DNA from: Polynucleobacter ibericus | GTDB lineage: Bacteria; Pseudomonadota; Gammaproteobacteria; Burkholderiales; Burkholderiaceae | NCBI RefSeq assembly: GCF_018687955.1 | Contig: NZ_CP061309.1 | Location: 987,564 to 1,051,563, forward strand | Length of the DNA stretch: 64,000 nt | Reading direction: 5' to 3' | Shown here: piece after piece, positions 29,390 through 37,397 of the stretch | How positions within the stretch are numbered: the first letter of the stretch is position 1 | How the letters are laid out: every line of letters begins with the position of its first letter | Notes under the pieces: generated by a model | Databases searched by the model: none | Seen by the model: the letters and a program-made list of their open reading frames with translations, nothing else | What the model was told of the DNA's origin: nothing | Made by a program: the position numbers and the translations under genes

Positions 29390-31489
29390 TCAGGCACCAT
29401 CAGAATTGGCAATCGGAGGAGCCTCAAACGGATCCTTATTGGGTTTAGCTGGTGGCAGCTTCACCTTCGTACCCGGCATCAACTCAAAGTCTGGTGCAAA
29501 GGTAGTCATGGTGCTTCGTAATTGATCAAAGGCTTTACGGTCACCTGTGAACTTGGCCTTACCTTCAGATAATAATTTATCAAAAGTAGTTTGACCGCCC
29601 ATGACTTTTTCTAAGTCACTACGATTCACAGTGATGGTCAAGTTTGGGTTTTTATCTTGATAACCTTTGATATTGGTCAGCGCAGAATTACTCATCTCCA
29701 CGACAAACTTTTCACCATTATCGGGTGTACTCAGATTGATAGTGAATTTCATGCCAGCTGCCTTTTTACTATCCATGCTAATTGCCAGCGCATTGAGCCA
29801 AAGTTCAGTAGTCATTGCTCTGATCATGTCAGGGCCATTGGTTTTGGGTGATGCGCCAGTAGGCATACCGTGACGTAGCTCGTATGCAGCCCCCAAGAAG
29901 CTATTACGTACGCTGGGGCTTTCCTTTTGGTAGCCAATTTGCTCAAAAATATCCGCAAGCAGATCTTTTGCAGCAGTATTGTTCGGCTGTGCGTAGACCA
30001 GTTTATTCACAATCTCCATTGCTTCGCGATATTTACCCTGCTGATAGAGTTGCTTGCCCTTAGCCATAATCTTGGTAGAACCGCCCATCATCTCAACATA
30101 CAGCGGTGCAGAATCTTTTGGTGACAGGGGAATTAAGGTAGCAGGATTAGCGTCCCAGTAACCTAAGTAGCGATTAATCACCGCACGACTGTTGTGTTCC
30201 TCAGAGCCATGGTAGCTATGCGCTGCCCACTGCTTTTTTAAACTCTCTGGTTGCTGATAGACGTTATGCACTTCATTAATCGTCACACCATTGTTTGCTA
30301 AGTGCAGGACTTCATTGTTAAGGTGTGCATAACTATCGCGCTGAGTGCGCATTACTTCTTGAACACGATCGTTACCCCAACGTGGCCATGAATGTGATGC
30401 AAACATTACCTGCGCCTCATTGCCATAGCGATACAAAGCATTGTTGATGTTCTTAGACCATGCCAAAGCATCACGCACTAAGGCGCCGCGCAAGGTATAG
30501 ATGTTATGAATCGTCCCGGTGATGTTTTCGGCAGCCCAGAATGCCTTGAACTGCGGGAAATAGGTATTCATCTCGGCAGGTGCTTCAGTGCCTGGCGTAT
30601 TTTGAAATTCCATTTCTACACCGTCAACCGTCATCTTTTCAAATGGCTCGTTAATCAAGATAGTTGGTTCAATTAAACCCAGATTTCCGGCTGCAGTATT
30701 TTTACCAATCGATTGATCAACGTGGCCAAATGGGCTACGTGGCAATAACACGCCATACTGGAAATACAAACGACGCGTCATGGCATTGCCGGCGTAAACA
30801 TTCTCTGCGACAGCATGATCCATAAAGCCAGCTGGGGCGATAATTTTCACTTTGCCACTCTTCACATCAGCTTCTTCCACTACCCCACGAACACCACCAA
30901 AGTGATCAGCATGAGAGTGGGAGTACACCACTGCAACTACTGGGCGCTTACCTAATTTCTCATTTACTAACTCTAAAGCTGCTCTAGCAGTCTCTTTTGA
31001 GGTCAATGGATCGAAGACTATCCAACCTGTATTCGTTTTAACAAAACTAATATTTGATAAGTCAAAGCCTCGTACTTGATAGATTTTTCCTGGCACTACT
31101 TCATATAAGCCATAGCCCATATTCAGAATGGCTTGGCGCTGCAAAGAAGGATGTACGCTGTCAAAGTCCTTGCCCTGCAATAAGAAATCGTAGCTACCCA
31201 TATCCCAGGCCACATTGCCAGCATCGGCCATGATGGTCTTATAGATAGGCGCAGCTATAAAGCCTCTTTTGGATTCTTCAAAATCACGCTTATCTTCGAA
31301 TGGCAAAGTTTTACGGAGACCGTTTTGTAATTCCACTGTGAAGCTTGAGGGAGCCTTTCCTTTGACATCAAAGTGCTTACCTTGCATCGCCCCAGGATCT
31401 GCAACGACACCGCCACCACCTGCAGCAAAAACCAGACTAGAGGTCATTAATGCAATTGAGATGGAAGTTTTTGTAAGTTGGATATTCAT
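29390..31489 (-). CDS. Exported alkyl-sulfatase-type metallo-beta-lactamase fold hydrolase
   Basis: A 699-residue protein with a signal peptide (about 1-23, ending FAAGGG). The metal-binding loop is VVYSHSHADHFGGVRGVV (about residues 185-200). A later helical dimerisation part (GKQLYQQGKYREAMEIVNKL) and a C-terminal SCP2-like domain (about 570-680; LTITVNRSDLEKVMGGQTTF) follow, the same three-part architecture as SdsA1/BDS1 alkylsulfatases, which release sulfate from alkyl sulfates in a zinc-dependent way. The true substrate is uncertain because the family also includes other esterases. The gene is 97 bases downstream of the sensor kinase gene and on the same strand. Confidence 0.9.
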   Translation of the reverse strand: MNIQLTKTSISIALMTSSLVFAAGGGGVVADPGAMQGKHFDVKGKAPSSFTVELQNGLRKTLPFEDKRDFEESKRGFIAAPIYKTIMADAGNVAWDMGSYDFLLQGKDFDSVHPSLQRQAILNMGYGLYEVVPGKIYQVRGFDLSNISFVKTNTGWIVFDPLTSKETARAALELVNEKLGKRPVVAVVYSHSHADHFGGVRGVVEEADVKSGKVKIIAPAGFMDHAVAENVYAGNAMTRRLYFQYGVLLPRSPFGHVDQSIGKNTAAGNLGLIEPTILINEPFEKMTVDGVEMEFQNTPGTEAPAEMNTYFPQFKAFWAAENITGTIHNIYTLRGALVRDALAWSKNINNALYRYGNEAQVMFASHSWPRWGNDRVQEVMRTQRDSYAHLNNEVLHLANNGVTINEVHNVYQQPESLKKQWAAHSYHGSEEHNSRAVINRYLGYWDANPATLIPLSPKDSAPLYVEMMGGSTKIMAKGKQLYQQGKYREAMEIVNKLVYAQPNNTAAKDLLADIFEQIGYQKESPSVRNSFLGAAYELRHGMPTGASPKTNGPDMIRAMTTELWLNALAISMDSKKAAGMKFTINLSTPDNGEKFVVEMSNSALTNIKGYQDKNPNLTITVNRSDLEKVMGGQTTFDKLLSEGKAKFTGDRKAFDQLRSTMTTFAPDFELMPGTKVKLPPAKPNKDPFEAPPIANSDGA

Positions 31490-31586
31490 AAAAGCCCAAG
31501 GTTAGGAATGTTGATCATCTAATGATATGTTTGGCTAAATCTATGGCAATTAGCCTTATAGCTAATACTGATACTCCAAGAGAAAG

Positions 31587-33035
31587 CTAGACTGAGTACA
31601 CGGCAACCAGCGGTAAATTCACAAAGAAAGTGGTTCCATCGCCCGGTTTTGATTCAAATCTGATAGCGCCACCGTGCCGCATCACAATATGCTTGCACAG
31701 CCACAGGCCAATACCCATTCCAGATCCTTTGGTGGTGGAAAGAAGCTCAAACATATGGGATTGAACTGCCATATCAATGCCAGAACCGTTATCAGCAACC
31801 GAAATCTGCACACCGGATCCAGCATGTTCAGCTCGAATAATGATTTTTTTATCAGATCTTTCTGCTGGTTTTAATGCATCGATAGCGTTGTTGACTAGGT
31901 TTAAGAGCACTTGCTGAAGCTCGCCCTGATTTGCCGTAACCAATAAATCGTCTTCTAGTTTTAATACCACTTGAATATTTTGTTTAGCAATTTCCGGGCG
32001 GGTAATTGTCAGCACCAAATCAATTAGTTCAGCAATGTAGACTTTTGTAGATGCTAATTTTTCATCCGCAAATACTGACCTGAGCGAACGAATGATATTT
32101 GCCGCACGCTGATTGTCTGACAGTAATGAATCCAATACTTCTTTTTGTAGTACAGGATTTAAATCCCCTTCAGATAACTTCTTTTGCAAGAATTGAATAT
32201 TCAGACTAGAGGCGCCTAAGGGCTGATTAAGCTCATGCGCAATAGATGCTGACAGCGCCCCAGTACTCGCGGTTTTATTGGCTTTTAATAGCGAGGCTAT
32301 CAAGAGCTCTCGCTCTTCTAGCAATCTTTTAGTAGATAGACTTTCCTTAGCGGCATTGATGCTTGCGGCAGCGATTAACTCAGCCCAATAGTTACTAATG
32401 GCTATATAAGATAAGGTACCCATCACGAGCTGGGCAATAGTGAACAGGATTAATATTTGTGGGATCTGGTCTACCTGTCGTATGGTTAATGCAGAGGCAA
32501 CCAAAATTAAAAAGCGTCCTATAGCAAAAAATATCTCGGCAAAACTGGCGCATTGCATATAAAGCAATTGTTTTGAGGGTGTTGATTTTCTTTTGATAGC
32601 CAACTCATAGATTTGCCAGCAATAAAAAATAGATGCAATAGTAGCCATCACAGCAGTTCGGATCTCAAAAGTCCCATATAGGCGCATGTATTCGAATGAA
32701 GCAATAAAAATGAGAACTGACGCTGAGGCAAGTATCTTTATCTGCCTGGAAACTTCACGATTAAGTGACCGACAAAAGAGGGCTTGCAATAGCGCAGCAA
32801 CATAAAAGAAGCTATTGGCCAAGGTGAAATTAAATTGCGGATTCGCAATATTTTGAATAGTGATTACACCGGCGCCAAAAATAAGCAATCCTACTACGCT
32901 CACTAATAATGAGGACATCCAATACAGACTGGGCTTTAGCAAATTTTGAGAGCGGTAATAGTGATAAATACCAAAAAATAGGCCCATCTGAATAATGGCC
33001 AGAATGAAGAAATAAATAGAGATGAGCAGCTTCAT
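31587..33035 (-). CDS. Membrane sensor histidine kinase, seven-helix type (orphan)
   Basis: A 482-residue kinase. About seven hydrophobic helices fill residues 1-215, with no periplasmic sensor domain. Then come the HisKA H-box (SASIAHELNQPLGASSL) and the HATPase motifs: N-box VLLNLVNNAIDAL, G1 VADNGSGID and G2 GMGIGLWLCKHIVMRHGG. No response regulator is adjacent. ATG 33035 is used; an opening to 33185 would overlap the divergent outer-membrane protein gene. The kinase is clearly related, in layout and core, to the second kinase at 37398-38840. The nearest genes are a divergent beta-barrel protein 37 bases away and the downstream alkylsulfatase-like gene. Confidence 0.93.
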   Translation of the reverse strand: MKLLISIYFFILAIIQMGLFFGIYHYYRSQNLLKPSLYWMSSLLVSVVGLLIFGAGVITIQNIANPQFNFTLANSFFYVAALLQALFCRSLNREVSRQIKILASASVLIFIASFEYMRLYGTFEIRTAVMATIASIFYCWQIYELAIKRKSTPSKQLLYMQCASFAEIFFAIGRFLILVASALTIRQVDQIPQILILFTIAQLVMGTLSYIAISNYWAELIAAASINAAKESLSTKRLLEERELLIASLLKANKTASTGALSASIAHELNQPLGASSLNIQFLQKKLSEGDLNPVLQKEVLDSLLSDNQRAANIIRSLRSVFADEKLASTKVYIAELIDLVLTITRPEIAKQNIQVVLKLEDDLLVTANQGELQQVLLNLVNNAIDALKPAERSDKKIIIRAEHAGSGVQISVADNGSGIDMAVQSHMFELLSTTKGSGMGIGLWLCKHIVMRHGGAIRFESKPGDGTTFFVNLPLVAVYSV

Positions 33036-33072
33036 GTTCGCTATGGTACATCCACCCAATTGATTCGCTAAA

Positions 33073-34035
33073 ATGGCGGTCATGCGGCTTTTCAGTGCAA
33101 CCAAGATCCTTACTTTTGCCACCCTTTTTGTCGCAAGTATTGGCAATGTGCAGGCCCAGTCTGCCCTCCAAAATACCGCTAACAATTACCTTAAAAAGCG
33201 TGCAGATGCCTTCATGACCATTACCGGTTATTCGCTGACGCCTGACGTGACTACTGGATCTCTATCAATTCGCAATAATGATGGTGATAACTCTGACCTT
33301 CAAATGATCTCCTTAGGTGGAGGCGATCGTATTAGCGCAAACTTTCCCCTATATTTAGAAGGCACCTTAGCGGTTAATCGCTACAACCCAAACTTCACCG
33401 ATGGCATTGGCAATACCTCAGTGACCGTACCCGTTCATTGGAATAGCATTACTGGAACCGGAGGGGTGGGCTGGGATTTTCCGATTACCGATGAATTGCG
33501 CCTGCGCCCTATTGCCAACGTGATGTTGGGGCATTTAGAAAGTGATTTATCGATTGCTTCTCGAGTCATTCAGAATCGCCAAGGCGTGGATTTGCAATTT
33601 CTCAATGGTGGACGCATGAACTCTTATGGCCTGGGTGGATCCGTCATGCTTGATTATGAAAATTACAAGCCCGATCAAGAAATCGATGTCGAGTTGCGTT
33701 ACACCAATATTGGAGTCCAAACATTTGATACCTCGACTGCAGTTCAAGGGTCAGCGGATTCACAAAGCTTGGCATTTTGGGCTCGCAGCCGGATACCGAC
33801 CCCAATTTCACTATTGGATAGACCCCTCAGAGCCGTATTTGAAGTAGCCCATACCGAATTCCTAGGAGACCTTCGTGGCGCCCTAGGCTTTAACTCCCTA
33901 TCCTCAGTTGGCACTGGCTTTGAGTTGGATCGCAGCGCCTCTGACCCCATCTTCTCAAGGGTTAGGGTCGTATTTCGCTATCAATTTGGCCAGAATGTGC
34001 ATGGCACATCGATTGGTTTGGCTGCCAGCTTTTAA
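33073..34035 (+). CDS. Predicted outer-membrane beta-barrel protein
   Basis: A 320-residue exported protein. A signal peptide (about 1-29, VQA-QS) precedes a region dominated by alternating hydrophobic/polar strands (for example FPLYLEGTLAVNRYNP, LRLRPIANVMLGHLES, EIDVELRYTNIGVQTFD) and the chain ends in phenylalanine after SIGLAASF, as is usual for outer-membrane barrels. I recognise no specific family; it has the look of an isolated autotransporter-type or porin-like barrel. An ATG nine bases later (MRLFS) is an alternative start. It is divergent from a sensor kinase, which may control it. Confidence 0.75.
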   Translation: MAVMRLFSATKILTFATLFVASIGNVQAQSALQNTANNYLKKRADAFMTITGYSLTPDVTTGSLSIRNNDGDNSDLQMISLGGGDRISANFPLYLEGTLAVNRYNPNFTDGIGNTSVTVPVHWNSITGTGGVGWDFPITDELRLRPIANVMLGHLESDLSIASRVIQNRQGVDLQFLNGGRMNSYGLGGSVMLDYENYKPDQEIDVELRYTNIGVQTFDTSTAVQGSADSQSLAFWARSRIPTPISLLDRPLRAVFEVAHTEFLGDLRGALGFNSLSSVGTGFELDRSASDPIFSRVRVVFRYQFGQNVHGTSIGLAASF

Positions 34036-34146
34036 TATGGGCAATACAATAGCTATAGATACTAAAACTAACTTGCTAGTATTTAAATATTCTCGCGTCA
34101 CCACCTAAAGGTGATGCGTTTTAAACATTCTAAGGATCAAAACAGT

Positions 34147-34725
34147 ATGAAAAAAATTATCATTGCTATCGTCATTGCTGCTATCGCAGTCGGTGCATAC
34201 CTTTTCCTCACTAAGCCAAAGGCTCCTATTGCTGGCGTAGCTGCTCAAGAATCCGCACTGATTTATGACGGAGAAGTGACTAAAGTTGATGCGGCAACAC
34301 GTACGGTTACCCTCAAAAACCAAGATGGTGAAACTTCGATCGTTGCTGGTCCTGAAGTGAAAAACTTTGCAGAAATCAAAGTTGGCGACCGTTTTGATGT
34401 TGTATATGAAATGGCTGTAGCTATTGAATTAGTTAAGGTTAAAAATCCTGGCACAACTAGTGAGCAAGTTAGCACTAGCACTACTACAGCTCCACAAGGT
34501 GACAAGCCAGGCATGATCACCACCAACGCAGTGACTGCAACTGCCAATGTTGAAGCGATTGATGCAGCTAAAAAAATCGTTACATTAAAAGGTCCACAAG
34601 GAAATATCTTCAAGGTTAATGTTAAAAACGCCGACCTGTTGAAAGATATTGCTGTAAACGATCAAGTAAAAGTGGTTTACACAGAAGCTATTGCTGCAGT
34701 AGTAAGCGCACCAGCTAAGAAGTAA
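34147..34725 (+). CDS. Membrane-anchored protein with two repeated modules, unknown function
   Basis: A 192-residue protein with an N-terminal hydrophobic helix (MKKIIIAIVIAAIAVGAYLF) acting as anchor or uncleaved signal. Two similar modules follow: about residues 35-95 (VTKVDAATRTVTLKNQDG ... IKVGDRFDVVYEMAVAIEL) and 125-190 (VEAIDAAKKIVTLKGPQG ... IAVNDQVKVVYTEAIAAVV). Each looks like a small beta-barrel with a DAA-x3-VTLK strand and a final KV-x-Y strand, separated by a Thr/Ser-rich linker. I know no named family. The ATG at 34147 places the hydrophobic helix at the N-terminus. A strong bidirectional terminator follows. Confidence 0.75.
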   Translation: MKKIIIAIVIAAIAVGAYLFLTKPKAPIAGVAAQESALIYDGEVTKVDAATRTVTLKNQDGETSIVAGPEVKNFAEIKVGDRFDVVYEMAVAIELVKVKNPGTTSEQVSTSTTTAPQGDKPGMITTNAVTATANVEAIDAAKKIVTLKGPQGNIFKVNVKNADLLKDIAVNDQVKVVYTEAIAAVVSAPAKK

Positions 34726-34765
34726 TCCAGAAATGTAGCAATGCTTTTCTAGCAACTGAAAAGAC

Positions 34766-34797
34766 AAAAAGCCCAGCAATTGATTGCTGGGCTTTTT
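34766..34797. terminator. Bidirectional rho-independent terminator
   Basis: A perfect inverted repeat with 15-bp arms (34766-34780 and 34783-34797) including AAAAAGCCCAGC and GCTGGGCTTTTT, so it ends in T runs on both strands. It separates the convergent two-module protein gene and the IF-1 gene. Confidence 0.92.
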
Positions 34798-34830
34798 ACA
34801 TCTGACTTGCGGTTTTAAGCTTTAAAGCTA

Positions 34831-35091
34831 TCAATATCGTCTTTTCGGCGTACCAGCAAAAGATTGCCTCTTCTCAATATGTCTAAAGGTGATTCGGCCT
34901 TTGCTCAAGTCATAAGTGGAGAGCTCTAATGAAACCTTATCTCCAGCCAATATACGGATGTGATTTTTTTTCATTCTTCCCGCTGTATAGGCAATGAGCT
35001 TATGACCATTGTCCAAGGTAACCCGATAGCGAGAATCTGGCAGAATTTCATCAACAAGACCTTCCATTTCAAGCAATTCTTCTTTTGCCAT
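34831..35091 (-). CDS. infA: Translation initiation factor IF-1 (paralogue)
   Basis: An 86-residue S1-like OB-fold protein that binds the ribosomal A site during initiation. [39 protein letters not shown] and [20 protein letters not shown] are typical. It is longer than E. coli IF-1 by a C-terminal tail ([16 protein letters not shown]), like the second infA copy found in many Burkholderiales genomes; the other copy, expected in the ribosomal protein cluster, is outside this window. AAGGATG precedes the ATG. It lies behind a cold-shock gene, separated by a terminator. Confidence 0.93.
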   Translation of the reverse strand: MAKEELLEMEGLVDEILPDSRYRVTLDNGHKLIAYTAGRMKKNHIRILAGDKVSLELSTYDLSKGRITFRHIEKRQSFAGTPKRRY

Positions 35092-35105
35092 TTAACATCC
35101 TTAAT

Positions 35106-35137
35106 AAAAATAAAAAAGCCCAGACATGCTGGGCTTT
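35106..35137 (-). terminator. Terminator after the cold-shock gene
   Basis: On the minus strand AAAGCCCAG (35137-35129) pairs with CTGGGCTTT (35123-35115) around a 5-base loop, followed by TTTTTTATTTTTA. The T-rich tail runs up to the ribosome binding site of the IF-1 gene, so IF-1 may depend on read-through or on its own promoter. Confidence 0.85.
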
Positions 35138-35177
35138 GAACCAGGCAAATAAATGTCGCCTGGCATTTGCTGTTGAT

Positions 35178-35381
35178 TTAAACAGGTTGAATATTGGATG
35201 CTAACTTGCCTTTAGGGCCAGTAGTAATATCAAAAGTCACTTTTTGACCTTCAGCTAATGACTTAAATCCGTTGCTATTAATTGCTGAAAAATGGGCGAA
35301 TAAATCTTCACCACCGAGTTCAGGGGTAATAAAACCGAAGCCTTTAGCGTCGTTAAACCATTTCACTGTTCCGTTTGCCAT
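35178..35381 (-). CDS. Cold-shock protein, CspA family
   Basis: A 67-residue single-domain nucleic-acid chaperone. RNP1 (KGFGFITPE) and RNP2 (DLFAHFSAI) are intact, and [18 protein letters not shown] is the standard start. AAGGA lies upstream of the ATG. The preceding leader holds a GC hairpin with a long T tract only about 20 bases before the start codon, so expression may be controlled at the level of the leader, as for other csp genes. Confidence 0.96.
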   Translation of the reverse strand: MANGTVKWFNDAKGFGFITPELGGEDLFAHFSAINSNGFKSLAEGQKVTFDITTGPKGKLASNIQPV

Positions 35382-35392
35382 ATCTGACTATT

Positions 35393-35424
35393 CCTTAAAA
35401 AAAATATAAAAGGGGCTATGCCCC
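35393..35424 (-). terminator. Hairpin with T tract in the csp leader (possible attenuator)
   Basis: On the minus strand GGGGC (35424-35420), ATA, GCCCC (35416-35412) is followed by TTTTATATTTTTTTT, and then by the AAGGA ribosome binding site of the cold-shock gene. This is a terminator shape placed inside the transcript leader, so it may stop transcription conditionally. The stem is short (5 bp), so strength is uncertain. Confidence 0.5.
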
Positions 35425-35639
35425 AGATGGGACGAGAGTCAAGAATGGCGGGGAGATGCTAAGAAGAACTATCGCAGAACTGCGGTATTAATTACTAGTA
35501 CAACAACACTATTAGCTTGAAAATCGCTCATGGTATTTTACTCTACTTTGGTTATAAGGAGTTACTTTCGAACAAATCATCTCTATAACAGCCATAGAGT
35601 AGCCTATTGACCGATAGCAGACAATCAACAACAAAAGCA
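35425..35639 (-). other. Leader region upstream of csp with a possible 20-codon leader ORF
   Basis: No recognised gene. On the minus strand a 20-codon frame (35531-35469) reads MSDFQANSVVVLVINTAVLR, with five Val, two Leu and one Ile, and ends 45 bases before the terminator-like hairpin. A small hairpin (CGCAG/CTGCG at about 35473-35485) overlaps its end. The ribosome binding site is weak (GTAGAG). It may be a leader peptide or chance. No other structure was seen up to the terminator at 35640. Confidence 0.25.
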
Positions 35640-35663
35640 AAAGCCACCCCGTAGGATGGCTTT
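35630..35663 (-). terminator. Possible second terminator downstream of the autotransporter gene
   Basis: Plus 35640-35646 (AAAGCCA) pairs with 35657-35663 (TGGCTTT), with further CC/GG pairing inside. Read on the minus strand the stem is followed by TTTGCTTTTGTTG. It would back up the stronger terminator at 35781-35805. The roughly 120 bases between the two terminators hold nothing recognisable. Confidence 0.45.
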
Positions 35664-35780
35664 GGTAAAGATTTTGGTAACCATTAGGGGAATTGGGCTG
35701 TAAGCTCTGCTCCCCATAGAACCTAGGCGGAGTTCAACTCCGCAATGACCGCTAACGACACAAAGCAGCCTCTCAAGACA

Positions 35781-35805
35781 ATAAAAAACCCGCATAAGCG
35801 GGTTT
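35781..35805 (-). terminator. Terminator of the autotransporter gene
   Basis: A perfect 8-bp stem, AAACCCGC and GCGGGTTT (35786-35793 and 35798-35805) with a 4-base loop, followed on the minus strand by TTTTTTATTG. It begins 24 bases after the stop codon at 35830. Confidence 0.9.
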
Positions 35806-35829
35806 GCCTTCAAATTTAAGTCTGTCTAA

Positions 35830-37224
35830 TTAGAAACCGACTGTATAAGTTGCCATCACAGTCGATGTTGAAACTGCTTGATAGGATTCTTGGCGGTAGA
35901 TGCCAGTGATACCGAGACGTTGATTTTTCTCAACATCATATGTAGCGCCAACAGTTGCAGTCGCACGAGTCTTAACTGGGTTCGCATTAAAGTTTACTGG
36001 GGCTAAAGTGCCTGTACCAGCCCAAGTAGCAGTGTAAGAACCACTAGCAGTATTGGTATCGGACTCTACACCAGCGCTTGCAAACAAGTTCGTCTGTGGA
36101 ATGCCTCTATATGAAGCTCCTACACCAGCTAATGCTGTAGTTGCATTGGTATTCAAAGCGCTGTAAGTCAACGGAGTTGTTACAGAAGCTGATGAACCCT
36201 CTGTATAACCGCCCATATTGTTCTGCGTATAACGAATACCAACATAGGGAGAAACTACAACATCTTGCATTACGCCAAAGCCATGTTTACCTAATACTTG
36301 GAAACCTTGGCTATTGAGTTGTGAAGAACCAGAACCTGCTTCAGATGCAGTAGCGCCTGAACCCACAACACCACGGTTAATCGTTGTGTTCTTTTGGCCA
36401 TAAGCAGCAGATACCTTTAGCTCGCTACCTGTACCATCTTGGCGCTCATTCCAAGCAGCAAATAAACCAATCAATGGTGTGTTGTTACCTAGATTCACAG
36501 TAGAGCCACCATTGTTTACTGATAAGTTCTGGTCAGCATAAGCGCCAATACGCACAGAAGGCAATGCACGATAAGCTGCAATCAATAAAGCGCTAGTGTT
36601 ATTTAGACCGTTTTCAGCTGAAACAGCAGTATTTCGAGCACCACCAGAAACGCAGACGTTATTTGCTCCAAAAACTGTACAGTCATAGGAAAAGCCATTA
36701 GCTAGAACAGAGTTTTGTAATGCGTAAGTGCCTTGTAATGCCTGCGTTGTATTTGCTACAGACGCTTGCGTGTTGGCTGATGAGACTGAGGAGGATCCGC
36801 CACCGCCACCGCCACCGCCACCGCTACCGCCACAAGATCCGTCAGCGGTATCATAAATACAGATCCCAGTGATTGATGAGCCGTTTGCAGGGTTGGAGGA
36901 TAGCTGAAAGTAAGTTGTGGTTAAGCTGTTAGTTGTCTGCGATACACCGCTTGTTGATGTTGATAAATTAAGTAGTGGAGCGGTTGCTCCACTGCTAGAG
37001 CTGTATAAACGAAAAAGAATTCCCGAACCTGTTTTAGAAGCCCAGGAAATTGATATAGCACTATTCGGACTAATTGAGGAGCTTAGGTTTGTATTTGCAA
37101 TACCATTATTATTAACATCAAGCGAAATAGCGCCGGAATTACTGTAGTAAGTGGCGGCTCCAGCATTGAAACAATAAATCCCCAACGTGATTGCCAGAAG
37201 CGGTCTTTTAAAACTTAACGTCAT
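35830..37224 (-). CDS. Autotransporter-type outer-membrane protein with short passenger and poly-Gly linker
   Basis: A 464-residue exported protein. A signal peptide (about 1-23, GAA-TYY) is followed by a small beta-rich domain (about 24-130) with a Cys pair (CIYDTADGSC), a glycine run (GGGGGGGGG, about residues 135-143), a linker helix region (ANTTQALQGTYALQ) and a C-terminal beta-barrel (about 200-464) ending in VMATYTVGF. FGVMQDVVVSPYVGIRYTQN and TATVGATYDVEKNQRLGIT are barrel-like strands. The passenger is far shorter than in classical autotransporters. Synthesis may be controlled by the divergent kinase/regulator pair; a palindrome lies between them. AAAGGGA lies upstream of the ATG. Confidence 0.82.
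   Translation of the reverse strand: MTLSFKRPLLAITLGIYCFNAGAATYYSNSGAISLDVNNNGIANTNLSSSISPNSAISISWASKTGSGILFRLYSSSSGATAPLLNLSTSTSGVSQTTNSLTTTYFQLSSNPANGSSITGICIYDTADGSCGGSGGGGGGGGGSSSVSSANTQASVANTTQALQGTYALQNSVLANGFSYDCTVFGANNVCVSGGARNTAVSAENGLNNTSALLIAAYRALPSVRIGAYADQNLSVNNGGSTVNLGNNTPLIGLFAAWNERQDGTGSELKVSAAYGQKNTTINRGVVGSGATASEAGSGSSQLNSQGFQVLGKHGFGVMQDVVVSPYVGIRYTQNNMGGYTEGSSASVTTPLTYSALNTNATTALAGVGASYRGIPQTNLFASAGVESDTNTASGSYTATWAGTGTLAPVNFNANPVKTRATATVGATYDVEKNQRLGITGIYRQESYQAVSTSTVMATYTVGF
36797..36832 (-). repeat. Hexanucleotide tandem repeat coding for poly-glycine
   Basis: Six copies of CCGCCA on the plus strand (one copy reads CCGCTA), giving alternating GGC/GGT-type glycine codons on the coding strand. 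Changes in copy number by slippage would lengthen or shorten the glycine linker by two residues without shifting the frame. Confidence 0.8.
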
Positions 37225-37284
37225 CCCAAATCCCTTTTATTAGCTTTAAATAGCAAATTTTCCTTGGAAATACGATGCAAAACC

Positions 37285-37300
37285 ACGTACCAAAGTACGT
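37285..37300. promoter_or_regulatory. Inverted repeat between autotransporter and kinase genes (candidate operator)
   Basis: ACGTAC-CAAA-GTACGT is a perfect 6-bp inverted repeat, 61 bases upstream of the autotransporter start and about 100 bases upstream of the kinase start. NarL/FixJ-type regulators bind short inverted repeats, and such a regulator is encoded by the second gene of the kinase unit, so this is a candidate binding site by position. Confidence 0.35.
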
Positions 37301-37397
37301 ATAAGAGGCGTTATTAGAGTGCAATTGGCGGAAAAAATCGCCCCAGCCCAATAATGAAGATATGATTTGCGGCAAAAGCCAAAACTCAGCAAAAACT

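Noticed and set aside
33036..33185. 50-codon N-terminal extension of the first sensor kinase
   Set aside because: It would overlap the divergent outer-membrane protein gene, and the sister kinase begins at the equivalent of ATG 33035.
35625..35813. 62-codon minus-strand frame between csp and the autotransporter gene
   Set aside because: It spans two terminator hairpins and shows no recognisable protein features.
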